A stretch of 64,000 nucleotides of DNA from Paenibacillus sp. IHBB 10380 (GCF_000949425.1 NZ_CP010976.1:3534001-3598000); one strand, 5' to 3'; positions 9,634 to 20,071 are shown, numbered from the stretch's first letter. Numbers and translations: made by a program. The notes: a model not told the origin generated them from the letters alone.

Positions 9634-9667
9634 AATGCGGCTCACGCATGTGCACGGCCGCATTGGA
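9634..9667 (-). repeat. Inverted repeat in the ilvC-leuA gap
   Basis: CCAATGCGGC and its exact complement GCCGCATTGG flank a 13-base loop, upstream of leuA on the minus strand. There is no strong T-run after it, so it is not a convincing terminator. It may be a processing or stability hairpin inside the ilv-leu message. Confidence 0.5.
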
Positions 9668-9773
9668 TAAAGGTTATACTGCTTTAGCCCTCCGCCGCCT
9701 TAAAGTAAAGGCTTGACAAAAAGAAGGTAGCTTGTTGAGGATTCTAGATTATATCAAATAATTTCATCAAATA

Positions 9774-10784
<1,011 letters not shown>

Positions 10785-10792
10785 TTAATTTT

Positions 10793-10880
10793 TAAAAAAA
10801 CCCTTCATAAAGAGCGGGTGTTTCAAAGGTCCTTAAACTTCTTGCTTATGAACCTCTCAAGCCCCCGCTCTTCAAGCAGG
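10793..10880 (-). other. Structured ilvN-ilvC intergenic element
   Basis: On the minus strand the arms AAGAGCGGG (10864-10872) and CCCGCTCTT (10810-10818) can pair across a 45-base loop that holds a second stem (AGGTTC with GGACCT). A T7 run follows about 10 bases after the outer stem, just before the ilvC ribosome site. It could be an attenuator or an mRNA processing site that sets ilvC level relative to ilvBN; the function is inferred. Confidence 0.5.
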
Positions 10881-10905
10881 GATTATACATTTATTTCAAA
10901 TACAT

Positions 10906-11391
10906 TCACACATTACCACGAATCATAGCAGTAACCCCGGTGCGTGACAACTCACGAATACCGTATGGCTTCAACAATTCAATCATCGCGTCAATTTTAA
11001 TCGTATCTCCAACCACTTGTACCATCATACTGTCACTACCAATGTCCACTACGGATGCACGGAACGTTTCAACTACACCCATAATTTCTGGTCGTTCTGA
11101 TGTTTCTGATTTCACCTTGATCAAGGCTAACTCACGAGCTACCATCGGTTTATAACCTAGATTAATAACCTTAATAACGTCAATTAACTTATAGAGCTGT
11201 TTCTCAATCTGTTCTAGTGTCGTATCATCACCAATCGTGACAATGACCATGCGTGAAAGTCCAACTTCCTCGGATTGACCGACTGTAATACTTTCAATAT
11301 TGAATCCTCTTCGTCCAAATAATCCCGAAACACGTTGTAACACACCTGGTTGGTCATTTACAAGGACAGCAATCGTATGTCTCATACTCAT
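10906..11391 (-). CDS. ilvN: Acetolactate synthase small (regulatory) subunit
   Basis: 161 residues. It binds the catalytic subunit IlvB and confers valine feedback inhibition. The N-terminal ACT domain is plain (HTIAVLVNDQPGVLQRVSGLFGRRGFNIESI) followed by the conserved C-terminal domain (LALIKVKSE, then GIRELSRTGVTAM). The start overlaps the ilvB stop by 4 bp (ATGA), so the two subunits are translationally coupled. Confidence 0.96.
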   Translation of the reverse strand: MSMRHTIAVLVNDQPGVLQRVSGLFGRRGFNIESITVGQSEEVGLSRMVIVTIGDDTTLEQIEKQLYKLIDVIKVINLGYKPMVARELALIKVKSETSERPEIMGVVETFRASVVDIGSDSMMVQVVGDTIKIDAMIELLKPYGIRELSRTGVTAMIRGNV

Positions 11392-13136
11392 ACTGATTCA
11401 TCTCCCAACAACATTTGATCAATAGTCGAGCCCTGCGTAACCATTGGATAGACATTCTCGTATTTTTCAACTATGAACTCCACCACAACGGGCCCCGGGG
11501 TATCAAGTGCTTCTTGCCATACCTTACGTGCTTCTTCTTTATTACTTGCTCGAAGTCCCTTCACACCGTATGCTTCAGCCAGTTTCACGAAATCTGGACT
11601 TCCAGCAAGATCGATATGACTGTATCGAGTATCATAAATAAGCTCTTGCCATTGGCGTACCATCCCAAGCACTTGATTATTAATAATCACGACTTTAACA
11701 GGTATATTGTTAATCGCACATATGGCTAATTCCTGAGAACACATCTGAATGCCTCCATCTCCATTAATAGAGATAACCAGACGTTCCGGCTCTGCCATCT
11801 GAGCACCTATAGCGGATGGAAGACCAAAGCCCATAGTTCCAAGTCCACCTGATGTAATCCATGACCGTGGGTTATTGAACTTATAGTATTGCGCCGCCCA
11901 CATTTGATGTTGTCCAACATCCGTTGTAACGATCGCTTCCCCCTTCGTTGTTTCGTTCAGCATTTCAATAACCCACTGCGGTTTCAATACTTCTTCGGAA
12001 TCTTTATATCTAAAAGGTTGCTCCTGCTTCCATTGTTTAACTTGCGCTCTCCAAGCATCTGCTTTATCTGTACGCTTCACATCACCATTGATCATTTCTA
12101 GTGCCGTCTTCACATCACCTACGATGGGAATGTCTGTCGGTACATTTTTGCCTATTTCAGCAGGATCAATGTCAATATGAACAATTTTGGCTAACGGTGC
12201 AAATCCATTCAGTTTCCCTGTCACACGGTCATCGAAGCGAGCTCCGATATTAATCAACAAGTCACATTGCTGTATCGCATGATTCGAACCATAAGTTCCA
12301 TGCATTCCCGGCATTCCTGTCCACAACTCATGTCCACTTGGAAATGCTCCAAGTCCCAGTAGTGTAGTCGTAATTGGAATCTCAGTTTTAGTAACGAACT
12401 CGTGAAGAGCTTCATGTGCTCCTGAGTATATAACTCCGCCACCTGCAAGAATGAATGGGCGCTCAGCTTGTTCAATAGCTGCGACTAGCTTATCTAACTG
12501 TAATTTATTAGGCACGGTTCGCGGGTTATATCCACGAAGATTAATGGATTCACCTGGTTGGAACAACGTTTTAGCTGCAGATACATCTTTAGGGATATCG
12601 ATTAGGACTGGTCCTTTACGACCCGTTGATGCGATATGAAAAGCTTCATGGATGACTCTTGGTAAATCCTCAACATCTCTTACCAAGTAACTATGTTTCG
12701 TGATTGGCATTGTAATACCTGTAATATCAGCCTCTTGGAATGCATCTGTCCCAATTAGGGTCGTTGCAACGTTACCTGTAATAACTACCATGGGTACGGA
12801 GTCCATGTATGCAGTAGCAATACCCGTAACTAAATTCGTTGCCCCAGGTCCAGAAGTAGCAATACATACTCCAACTTTCCCACTTGCTCGCGCATATCCA
12901 TCCGCGGCGTGGATGGCCCCTTGCTCATGTCGTGTCAATACATGTTTGAAATCATCGAATCCATACATCGCATCATAAATGTAAAGTACGGCACCACCAG
13001 GGTAACCAAAAACACATTCAACACCCTCCAATAGAAGACTGCGGAGCAATATTTCCGAGCCACTAATGACTTCCGGCTTCATCCATTTCTCACGTAATTG
13101 TTCTGTCGACTGTTTTGCAGGAATTTGCTCACTCAT
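11388..13136 (-). CDS. ilvB: Acetolactate synthase large (catalytic) subunit
   Basis: 582 residues, full length. A thiamine-diphosphate and FAD enzyme that makes acetolactate and acetohydroxybutyrate, the first common step of branched-chain amino-acid synthesis. The catalytic Glu is in RHEQGAIHAADGYAR (about residue 70). The C-terminal ThDP motif runs from INGDGGIQM to VIINN (about 450-480). AGGAGG is seven bases before the ATG. First gene of the ilvBNC-leuA operon and directly behind a T-box leader, so expression should rise when tRNA-Leu is uncharged. Confidence 0.97.
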   Translation of the reverse strand: MSEQIPAKQSTEQLREKWMKPEVISGSEILLRSLLLEGVECVFGYPGGAVLYIYDAMYGFDDFKHVLTRHEQGAIHAADGYARASGKVGVCIATSGPGATNLVTGIATAYMDSVPMVVITGNVATTLIGTDAFQEADITGITMPITKHSYLVRDVEDLPRVIHEAFHIASTGRKGPVLIDIPKDVSAAKTLFQPGESINLRGYNPRTVPNKLQLDKLVAAIEQAERPFILAGGGVIYSGAHEALHEFVTKTEIPITTTLLGLGAFPSGHELWTGMPGMHGTYGSNHAIQQCDLLINIGARFDDRVTGKLNGFAPLAKIVHIDIDPAEIGKNVPTDIPIVGDVKTALEMINGDVKRTDKADAWRAQVKQWKQEQPFRYKDSEEVLKPQWVIEMLNETTKGEAIVTTDVGQHQMWAAQYYKFNNPRSWITSGGLGTMGFGLPSAIGAQMAEPERLVISINGDGGIQMCSQELAICAINNIPVKVVIINNQVLGMVRQWQELIYDTRYSHIDLAGSPDFVKLAEAYGVKGLRASNKEEARKVWQEALDTPGPVVVEFIVEKYENVYPMVTQGSTIDQMLLGDESV

Positions 13137-13183
13137 TAGTCATCCTCCTCTCAAAATTACATCCATGTAACATGAATCTAAAA

Positions 13184-13508
13184 CAAAAAACCTTCCATCC
13201 TTCACAACAGACTTCTCTCTGTGTGAGGGACGAAAGGTTGTTTCTTCCGTGGTACCACCCATGTTTGCTCTGCATTTCGCAACACAAAGCCTTATCAGGT
13301 ATAACTTCTTATACCTATGGCCTGTAACGTGGACCATTCGATTCTCCCTAATAAGCAAGATTGCTTTTCAGGAGAACAGCTCCGAGGTGAGCTCGTATAA
13401 AAGGGATTCTGGTGGAGGTTTCAGCAAATCCTCTCACTCTCTGAACAAAAGAGCCCTTATAACTTCGTCCTCTTCATTGCCGATGCATATATATTCGTTA
13501 AAATGTTA
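13184..13508 (-). promoter_or_regulatory. T-box leader (Leu, CUC specifier) of the ilv-leu operon
   Basis: Minus strand. The T-box core GGGTGGTACCACGG lies at 13260-13247 and is followed by a long terminator stem ending in TTTTTTG (13240-13184). Stem I is recognisable: GTTATAAGGG pairs with CCCTTTTATAC, and below it the loop GAGCTCA carries the specifier CTC (13391-13389) followed by the usual A, closed by GAGG/CCTC. CUC means leucine, as in the B. subtilis ilv-leu T-box. Uncharged tRNA-Leu would stabilise the antiterminator. Confidence 0.93.
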
Positions 13509-13513
13509 CAAAC

Positions 13514-13543
13514 ATTATATGATTCATCGACCACTATAGTCAA
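13514..13543 (-). promoter_or_regulatory. Promoter of the ilv-leu operon
   Basis: Minus strand: -35 TTGACT (13538-13543), 18 bp spacer, perfect -10 TATAAT (13514-13519). Transcription should begin near 13507, at the 5' end of the T-box leader. Confidence 0.8.
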
Positions 13544-13677
13544 TACCCTTATTTATTATTAAAAAAATGAATCTCTAACCTGACTCTTTCATACCCAAAT
13601 ATGAGCACACCGTTTGCTTTTTCAAACATATGATGGATTAAATTTATCTACAGGCTAAGAAGGGAGGAACAAACGGT

Positions 13678-14121
13678 ATGATTCGCTACCGAAGACCTAA
13701 ACAGGATGATGCTGTCATTATGCATTTGATTGAAACAGAGCTTGTCCCTCTATCAAGTATGACTCCCAAACAGCTCGATGAGATTAAAAAAGAAATGCCC
13801 AAAAGATTGAGTCAAGGGGTCACTTTAGTCGCCTCCTCTTGTTATGAGGGAGATGCTATAGGTTTCGTCCACTTCATGTTACATGGCGATTTATTATATA
13901 TTGATATGTTGGCCGTTGCACCCGCCGCGAAGCGTAAACGTTGGGGAATTTTACTTATGATTCAAGCAGAGCGCTTTGCGAAATCCCGCGGATGCAAACG
14001 ATCCAAACTAATGGTGGATACAGTAAATTCAAGCGGTCTCGTCTTTTATTCTAAGTTAGGCTATTCTACTATCCGCTTACACAGCAGTAGTCAATCCTAT
14101 GAACTCGAGAAATTTCTTTAA
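13678..14121 (+). CDS. GNAT family N-acetyltransferase
   Basis: 147 residues. The acetyl-CoA binding region of the GNAT fold is seen around residues 75-105 (YIDMLAVAPAAKRKRWGILLM), though the usual R/Q-x-x-G-x-G/A loop is poorly kept (RKRWGI). The C-terminal strand (GLVFYSKLGYSTIRL) is typical. GGGAGGAACAAACGGT precedes the ATG. It is divergent from the ilv-leu operon and monocistronic. The substrate cannot be told. Confidence 0.8.
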   Translation: MIRYRRPKQDDAVIMHLIETELVPLSSMTPKQLDEIKKEMPKRLSQGVTLVASSCYEGDAIGFVHFMLHGDLLYIDMLAVAPAAKRKRWGILLMIQAERFAKSRGCKRSKLMVDTVNSSGLVFYSKLGYSTIRLHSSSQSYELEKFL

Positions 14122-14130
14122 TATTTAAAT

Positions 14131-14442
14131 TTAAAAGAAAAATGGATTATAACCACCGTATCCATATCCTGGTCCTACACCTGGTGCTCCAACTGGTCCT
14201 GCATAAGGAGTACCATATCCGTACCCAGCATAAGGAGCCGTACCGATCGCTAATAAATCGAACAAGACTAACGGGATGATCGCTTTAGTCTGTACCTTTT
14301 TACCAACATTTCGTTGTAAGATAAGACGGTTCCCTGAAATACGTACCAGTTTACCAGTTACAAAGCTACCATTTTTTCTAGTGGCTACAATATTTTTTCC
14401 TATCAGCTTTTTAACTTCTGTCTTACTCACATGACTTTTCAT
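14131..14442 (-). CDS. Small protein: Sm-like core with Gly/Tyr/Pro-rich tail
   Basis: 103 residues. The first 65 residues look like a small beta-barrel (LIGKNIVATRKNG, VTGKLVRISGNRLILQR), similar in style to Sm/Hfq-like or KOW folds. The last 35 residues are rich in Gly, Tyr and Pro (GYGYGTPYAGPVG) and end in three Phe. Such tails are common in spore-coat or surface-associated proteins of this group. No named family is recognised. A good ribosome site (GAGGAGGGATTAC) supports it. Confidence 0.65.
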   Translation of the reverse strand: MKSHVSKTEVKKLIGKNIVATRKNGSFVTGKLVRISGNRLILQRNVGKKVQTKAIIPLVLFDLLAIGTAPYAGYGYGTPYAGPVGAPGVGPGYGYGGYNPFFF

Positions 14443-14567
14443 GTAATCCCTCCTCTCATCCGTTTCATCACAGTCTATTCCAGTAAATCATGAATCGCTT
14501 GTTCCATAGCCCTTAAGTGGACCAACTAACCAAATATAATCTATCGGTTCAGGCAAAATATTCACTC

Positions 14568-14604
14568 ATAAAAAAAGCCACATTCCCTAATAGGAATGCA
14601 GCTT
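14568..14604 (-). terminator. Terminator of the nucleoside ABC transporter operon
   Basis: Minus strand: AGCTGCATTCC pairs with GGGAATGTGGCT around a short loop and is followed by seven T, about 75 bp after the last permease gene. Confidence 0.8.
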
Positions 14605-14677
14605 GAGAGCTATAAATACTTTCTTCTAGCGTTTCTTCGTCATCCATAGATGACTTTTTGAACAACCTCTTATATCT

Positions 14678-15640
14678 TTATCGTTTACCCGGATCGTAAG
14701 GTTCACCTAATGCAGATGGAGCAGAGGATCTTCCTACTGCAGCTACAAGTACAATAATCGTTAACACATACGGTAGCATATAGATAAATTCTTGTGGAAC
14801 ATTTTGCGACCAATCGAACAGACGCACATAGTTACCGATCGCTTGAGAGAATCCAAAGAATACAGCCGCACCAAAAGCACCCAATGGATTCCATTTCCCG
14901 AAAATTACTGCAGCTATGGCAATAAATCCTTGGCCTGAAATCGTGTTATGAGTAAAGACACTCGTCGTTGTTAACGTCACTGTAGCTCCACCTAGAGCAG
15001 CTAATGCACCACTCATCATAACGCCAATATAGCGCATCCGGTTTACCTTAACACCTACAGTATCTGCAGCACTCGGGTGCTCACCTACTGCGCGCAAACG
15101 CATACCGAATGGGGTTTTGAACAGTACGTAATACGAAATAATAACAACTGCGACCGCAATATAGGTTGTTGGATAATGGTGAAAGAAAATCTCACCAATT
15201 AAAGGTATCTCTGACAAACCGAAGAAATCGGATTTAATAAATACTTCTGTCAATCGAGTTGTTTCTCCCTCACCATTGAACAGAAGTCTAACCATATAGA
15301 GTGTACTCCCTGCAGCCAGAAAGTTAATGACTACTCCACTAACTACTTGATCAGCTTTAAATGTTATAGAAGCTACTGCATGGATAAGGGATGCAATAAT
15401 CCCTAGCACTATAGCTGCTAAGAGACCGATATATGGAGATGCAGCACCCATTCCAGCACCTTCAGCATAGAAAGTTGCTACCGCAGCGGCAAAAGCTCCA
15501 AAGGTCATTAATCCCTCGATACCGATATTAACAACACCAGAACGTTCCGAGAAGACTCCTCCCATAGACGCAAAGATAAGCGCAGTCGAAAAAACGAGTG
15601 CCGTGTTGATCAATTGGCCGAGCGTTGTTATCCAATCCAT
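14678..15640 (-). CDS. nupQ: Nucleoside ABC transporter permease (NupQ-like)
   Basis: 320 residues, about eight to ten membrane segments, BPD_transp_2 family. The conserved stretch after the first segment (ALIFASMGGVFSERSGVVNIGIEGLM) and the loop EHPSAADTVGVKV, which contacts the ATPase, are typical of BMP-type nucleoside importers such as B. subtilis NupQ (YufQ). It forms a heterodimer with the preceding permease; the genes abut without a gap. Specificity for guanosine or other nucleosides is inferred from the family. Confidence 0.88.
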   Translation of the reverse strand: MDWITTLGQLINTALVFSTALIFASMGGVFSERSGVVNIGIEGLMTFGAFAAAVATFYAEGAGMGAASPYIGLLAAIVLGIIASLIHAVASITFKADQVVSGVVINFLAAGSTLYMVRLLFNGEGETTRLTEVFIKSDFFGLSEIPLIGEIFFHHYPTTYIAVAVVIISYYVLFKTPFGMRLRAVGEHPSAADTVGVKVNRMRYIGVMMSGALAALGGATVTLTTTSVFTHNTISGQGFIAIAAVIFGKWNPLGAFGAAVFFGFSQAIGNYVRLFDWSQNVPQEFIYMLPYVLTIIVLVAAVGRSSAPSALGEPYDPGKR

Positions 15641-16720
15641 TTACAACACCTTCTCTTTCTTGCGTTTGAGATAGATAGGTTTAAGCACCAACCGTACAAT
15701 TCCTTGTGCGGCAATAAAGAAAATGATGGAACCTATTACAATTCGGATAAGCTCTGGAGGAACTCCAGCACCGAAACTCATGCCATCCGATCCGTAGGTC
15801 AACGTTCCAAACAAACCAGCACCGAGTAATATACCGAAGGGATGGCTCATCCCAATTAGAGATACCGCTATTCCGTCAAATCCTACTCCTGGACTACCTG
15901 ACATGATGGTTTGGTAATGGAAGACACCCAAGACTTGAAAGGCACCTCCAAGACCTGCAAACACACCACTAACAAACATAGCTTTGACAATATTGCGACT
16001 CACATTCATCCCTGCATATTCTGCTGCATTCGGATTCTGTCCAACCGCTCTAAGCTCATAGCCTTGTTTGCTCTTCCACATATACACATAAAAGAAAACG
16101 GCAGCTAGTACTGCAAGCCCTGTTCCTAAGTGCATACGTGCATCACTAAACATGACAGACAACCAGTCCATAGATATAGATGCTGTAGGTTGTATATCCA
16201 TTGATCTTTGTTGACCTTTTAGAAGCATGAAATTATTAACCATATAGTTCCCTAAGTAAAGCGCTGTCCAGTTCAACATAATACAGACAATAACCTCATT
16301 CACACCACGCTTGGCTTTTAGATACCCAGCAATACCTGCCCACAATCCTCCACATATACCACCTACAATAATAGCAAGTGGGGCATGAATTAGGGTTGGA
16401 AGACCCGTAACTTTGATACCAATAAAAGAAGCAGCTGTCATTCCTACTATATACTGACCTTCTGCACCAATATTGAATAGACCAGCACGAGCAGCAAAAC
16501 CAACAGCAAGACCCGTCATAATAAGCGGTGTGATCTCACGAATGGTCTCTCCAAAATCATAGCTACTTCCAAAAACGGATGTTAGCAATGAACTATAAGC
16601 TACAATCGGATCATAACCACCTAATAGCATAATTAGTGCTCCGACAATAAGACCGAATATAACAGCAACTATAGGAATAATCAGGCTATCTAGGGTGAAA
16701 AATTTGAGTATTTTATTCAT
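15641..16720 (-). CDS. nupP: Nucleoside ABC transporter permease (NupP-like)
   Basis: 359 residues, multi-spanning. Family signs are FAARAGLFNIGAEGQYIVG (about 75-95) and the ATPase-coupling loop ELRAVGQNPNAAEYAGM (about 220). It is the longer of the two permeases, as usual for NupP/YufP. Its start overlaps the end of the ATPase gene by 8 bp and its stop abuts the NupQ-like gene, so the three are co-translated. Confidence 0.88.
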   Translation of the reverse strand: MNKILKFFTLDSLIIPIVAVIFGLIVGALIMLLGGYDPIVAYSSLLTSVFGSSYDFGETIREITPLIMTGLAVGFAARAGLFNIGAEGQYIVGMTAASFIGIKVTGLPTLIHAPLAIIVGGICGGLWAGIAGYLKAKRGVNEVIVCIMLNWTALYLGNYMVNNFMLLKGQQRSMDIQPTASISMDWLSVMFSDARMHLGTGLAVLAAVFFYVYMWKSKQGYELRAVGQNPNAAEYAGMNVSRNIVKAMFVSGVFAGLGGAFQVLGVFHYQTIMSGSPGVGFDGIAVSLIGMSHPFGILLGAGLFGTLTYGSDGMSFGAGVPPELIRIVIGSIIFFIAAQGIVRLVLKPIYLKRKKEKVL

Positions 16721-18254
16721 GTCCCTTACCTCCTGACGTCGTGCTACCAGACATCATTAAGCCTAGTTGCTGATCATTGGTCTCTTCCGGCAATACCTCA
16801 CCGACAATTCGCCCCTCATAGATGACTAATATTCGATCCGATACATTCATAATCTCATCTAGTTCAAAAGATATAAGCAGTACAGCTTTACCTTGATCAC
16901 GTTGAGCTATGAGCTGTTGCTGTACAAATTCAATAGCACCTACATCCAAGCCACGCGTAGGTTGAGCCGCAATAAGCAATTCTGGATTTTTATCTATTTC
17001 CCGGGCTATAATCGCCTTTTGCTGATTTCCTCCAGATAAGGACCTAGCTTTCGTCTCAGTACTCGGTGTTCTTACATCAAATTGTTTAATTAATCGTTCA
17101 GCTTGCTCTGTAATCGCTTGCTGATTTAGGAAACCATGTTTATTGTAAGGAGCCTTATAATACGTTTCTAGCACCATATTGTCACCTACAGAGAAATCAA
17201 GAACTAGTCCATGCTTATGTCGATCCTCAGGAATATGAGAGACACCGCTTTCTGTAATCTGACGCGGCTTCCCATTCGTAATTTCAGTACCCATCATCGT
17301 AATTGTTCCACTATCCGCTTTTTTGAGTCCTGTCAAAGCTTCAATTAGCTCGCTTTGACCGTTGCCATCAACACCAGCTATACCTAATATTTCTCCAGCC
17401 TTTACTTCCATAGTAAGGCCATTTAGAACAGAAATATTATCTTTATTCTTCAGCTTTAAATCCTTAACTGTAAGAACAGGTTCGCCCGGAGACGCAGGCT
17501 TCTTATCAACCTTGAATGAAACACTACGGCCGACCATTAATTCGGCTAGTATATTAGGATTCGTATCCACAGTCTTTACTGAATCGATTACTTTACCACG
17601 TCGGATAATGGTCACTGTATCAGAAATTTGCATAATTTCTTTCAACTTATGAGTAATCAGAATAATTGATTTTCCTTCATCTACCAAACGTCTCATAATA
17701 ATCATTAGTTCGGTGATTTCTTGAGGTGTTAATACAGCAGTAGGCTCGTCAAAAATAAGGATATCCGCTCCACGATAAAGCGTCTTCAATATTTCTACAC
17801 GTTGTTGCATTCCTACTGAAATATCCTGAATCTTCGCATTCGGGTTTACTTTTAGCCCGTACTGATCAGAGAGCTTTTTAATCTTAGCTACCGCTGTTTT
17901 GTAATCAACATGAACACCAAGCTTCTTCGGCTCTTTCCCAAGAATAATATTCTCAGTGACTGTAAAGGGTTGGACTAGCTTGAAATGCTGATGCACCATC
18001 CCGATTCCTATAGCAATTGCCTTATTGGGGCTATCAATGACTACAGGTTCACCATTTAATTCAATACTTCCTTCATCAGGCTGGTACAGTCCAAATAAAA
18101 TATTCATTAAAGTGGATTTCCCCGCGCCATTCTCTCCTAGGAGTGCATGTATCTCTCCCTTATGCAATTTTAAGCTAATGGAGTCGTTGGCGACAATGCC
18201 AGGAAAACGTTTCGTAATTTGCTTCAACTCAACGACAGGGATTGCTGCATCCAT
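16713..18254 (-). CDS. nupO: Nucleoside ABC transporter ATP-binding protein (NupO-like)
   Basis: 513 residues with two fused ATPase domains, typical of sugar/nucleoside importers. Domain 1 has Walker A GENGAGKST (about 45) and Walker B ILIFDEPTAVLTPQE; its signature is degenerate (ISVGMQQRVE). Domain 2 has a degenerate Walker A (GVDGNGQSEL) and the signature LSGGNQQKA. This asymmetry is normal for the family. The ATG at 18254 was chosen because AAGGGTGATC precedes it; an ATG at 18281 has no ribosome site. A hairpin separates it from the lipoprotein gene upstream. Confidence 0.93.
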   Translation of the reverse strand: MDAAIPVVELKQITKRFPGIVANDSISLKLHKGEIHALLGENGAGKSTLMNILFGLYQPDEGSIELNGEPVVIDSPNKAIAIGIGMVHQHFKLVQPFTVTENIILGKEPKKLGVHVDYKTAVAKIKKLSDQYGLKVNPNAKIQDISVGMQQRVEILKTLYRGADILIFDEPTAVLTPQEITELMIIMRRLVDEGKSIILITHKLKEIMQISDTVTIIRRGKVIDSVKTVDTNPNILAELMVGRSVSFKVDKKPASPGEPVLTVKDLKLKNKDNISVLNGLTMEVKAGEILGIAGVDGNGQSELIEALTGLKKADSGTITMMGTEITNGKPRQITESGVSHIPEDRHKHGLVLDFSVGDNMVLETYYKAPYNKHGFLNQQAITEQAERLIKQFDVRTPSTETKARSLSGGNQQKAIIAREIDKNPELLIAAQPTRGLDVGAIEFVQQQLIAQRDQGKAVLLISFELDEIMNVSDRILVIYEGRIVGEVLPEETNDQQLGLMMSGSTTSGGKGHE

Positions 18255-18298
18255 GAGATCACCCTTATTCCTTATTTTCATTTACAAGCTAACACGTA

Positions 18299-18333
18299 AG
18301 AACAAGGCCAGTCATAGCAACCAGCCTTGTTCT
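18299..18333 (-). terminator. Intercistronic hairpin between lipoprotein and ATPase genes
   Basis: AGAACAAGGC and its complement GCCTTGTTCT with a 15-base inner region, 45 bp after the lipoprotein stop and without a strong T-run. Such hairpins commonly attenuate read-through so that the binding protein is made in excess. Confidence 0.6.
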
Positions 18334-18375
18334 ATAACACTATTATAGAGCTGCATTCAAAGATTTATTTAATGA

Positions 18376-19404
18376 CTATTCTTGAGGTACTGTGATCTCA
18401 CCGCTAATAATTTTAGCTTTGTAATCTTCTACTTTAGCTAGAACATCAGCCGGAACATTCTTAGTAGATGTATCTGCAATACCTACTGCATTATCTTTAA
18501 GAGAAAGCGTTACAAGACCACCCTTAAATGTACCATCAATAACTTCTTGAGATACTTTTTTCACGGCTTCGTCTACGCGTTTAACCATGGATGTCAATGT
18601 AACTTCATCACCAAATTCTATTGATTGGTCTTTATCTACACCAATAACCCATACCTTTTGTCCTGCTTTAACACGTGCAGTAGCTTCATTAAATACACCC
18701 GTACCCGTTGCGCCAGCAGCATGGAAAATAATGTCTACACCATCATTGTACATTGTTGCAGCTGCTGCTTTACCTTGGTCAGGCTTATCAAAAGCACCCG
18801 TGTAGTTAATAGTTACTTTAGCATCTGGATTAGCAGCTTTTACACCAGCTTCGAAACCTGCTGCAAATCGAGTAATAACCGGAATCTTAGATCCACCAAC
18901 GAAACCAATTTTGTTGGTTTTAGTCATAGAAGCCGCCACAACACCTACCAAAAAAGATCCTTCCTGTTCAGCAAAAGTAACCGATTGCACGTTAGGTGCA
19001 TCAACAACACCATCAACAATCGCAAATTTAGCATCCGGATTCTTATCAGCTACTACTTTCACTGCATCACCAAGATCAAATCCAATTCCCCAAGTAAGAG
19101 CGTATCCATCCTTTACAAACTTGTTAAGATTAGGGATATAATTATCAGGTGATTTACTTTGTAAATATTGTACATCTGCTCCACCAGCTGCCTTCAAAGC
19201 TTGAAGAGCTTCCCAAGCAGATTCGTTAAACGACTTGTCATTAACTCCGCCTACGTCAGTTACCATTCCTACTTTGGCAACTGTTTTAGTCTCACCAGTT
19301 GGTGCGCCGCCTTCTGTTGCTTTTTCTTCATTTTTACCACATCCAGCAAGCACTACAGACAATGCCAATACCATTACCAGTGACAAATTAAATAACTTCT
19401 TCAT
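18376..19404 (-). CDS. nupN: BMP-family nucleoside-binding lipoprotein (NupN-like)
   Basis: 342 residues. Signal peptide with lipobox LAGC at about residues 20-23, so it is anchored outside the membrane by its Cys. The BMP (PnrA/Med) domain begins VGMVTDVGGVNDKSFNESAWEAL and contains GWGIGFDLG-like and FAEQEGSFLVG motifs. It delivers nucleosides to the permeases downstream. The ATG at 19404 follows AAAGGGGG; the frame runs 23 codons further upstream but that part lacks a signal-peptide start. Known relatives: B. subtilis NupN (YufN), CodY controlled; no clear CodY box was seen here. Confidence 0.92.
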   Translation of the reverse strand: MKKLFNLSLVMVLALSVVLAGCGKNEEKATEGGAPTGETKTVAKVGMVTDVGGVNDKSFNESAWEALQALKAAGGADVQYLQSKSPDNYIPNLNKFVKDGYALTWGIGFDLGDAVKVVADKNPDAKFAIVDGVVDAPNVQSVTFAEQEGSFLVGVVAASMTKTNKIGFVGGSKIPVITRFAAGFEAGVKAANPDAKVTINYTGAFDKPDQGKAAAATMYNDGVDIIFHAAGATGTGVFNEATARVKAGQKVWVIGVDKDQSIEFGDEVTLTSMVKRVDEAVKKVSQEVIDGTFKGGLVTLSLKDNAVGIADTSTKNVPADVLAKVEDYKAKIISGEITVPQE

Positions 19405-19538
19405 TTCTTTTCCCCCTTTAAGAGTTGAGTCTCTAGTATACCCTTTTTCCTTAACAACATGAAAATTATACAATCTATACTATATAAAATCTAGTCCTAA
19501 CGTAATTTAATGTTACATATTTCCAACATTTATTTATT

Positions 19539-19552
19539 TGTAAGCGCTTGAG
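19539..19552. promoter_or_regulatory. Possible CcpA (cre) site upstream of nupN
   Basis: TGTAAGCGCTTGAG has the palindromic core AAGCGCTT and matches the cre consensus at 11 of 14 positions. It is about 135 bp upstream of the lipoprotein start. Weak evidence. Confidence 0.3.
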
Positions 19553-19639
19553 AGCTTTTAATATTACTTAATATGTTAATTCTATGTAACAAAAAATTAC
19601 ATATAAGTATATTTAGTTCAGAATTTCATTCTTCTCAGT

Positions 19640-19666
19640 AAAAAAACCGCCGATTATGGCGGTTTC
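19640..19666 (-). terminator. Terminator of infC-rpmI-rplT
   Basis: Minus strand: AAACCGCC, 6-base loop, GGCGGTTTTTTT, ending 16 bp after the rplT stop. Confidence 0.9.
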
Positions 19667-19681
19667 TAAAATTAATAACAA

Positions 19682-20041
19682 TTACGCGTTAATCTTCTCT
19701 TTAGCTGCAGTAGCAATAGAGTTGAAAGCAGGAAGATCATGCACTGCCAAATCAGCAAGCATTTTACGGTTAACATCAATACCTGCTAATTTCAAACCAT
19801 GCATCAATTTGCTATAAGACAAGCCGTTCAAACGAGCAGCCGCATTGATACGAACGATCCATAATCTGCGGAAGTTACGTTTGTTCTGACGACGGTCACG
19901 GTATGCATATACCAATGATTTCATCACTTGTTCATTTGCTGTTTTAAAAATACGGTGTTTCGATCCAAAATAACCTTTAGCGAGTTTCAATACTTTCTTA
20001 TGTCTACGACGAACTACAAATCCGCCCTTTACTCTTGCCAT
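19682..20041 (-). CDS. rplT: 50S ribosomal protein L20
   Basis: 119 residues, normal length. N-terminus [26 protein letters not shown] and the [15 protein letters not shown] stretch are diagnostic. L20 binds 23S rRNA early in 50S assembly and also represses its own operon by binding the leader upstream of infC. Third gene of infC-rpmI-rplT. Confidence 0.98.
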   Translation of the reverse strand: MARVKGGFVVRRRHKKVLKLAKGYFGSKHRIFKTANEQVMKSLVYAYRDRRQNKRNFRRLWIVRINAAARLNGLSYSKLMHGLKLAGIDVNRKMLADLAVHDLPAFNSIATAAKEKINA

Positions 20042-20071
20042 ATTCGTAAACCTCCCAATAAGTGTTGTTAA

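Noticed and set aside
18625..19152. 175-residue plus-strand frame
   Set aside because: Antisense to the conserved nucleoside-binding lipoprotein; no ribosome site.
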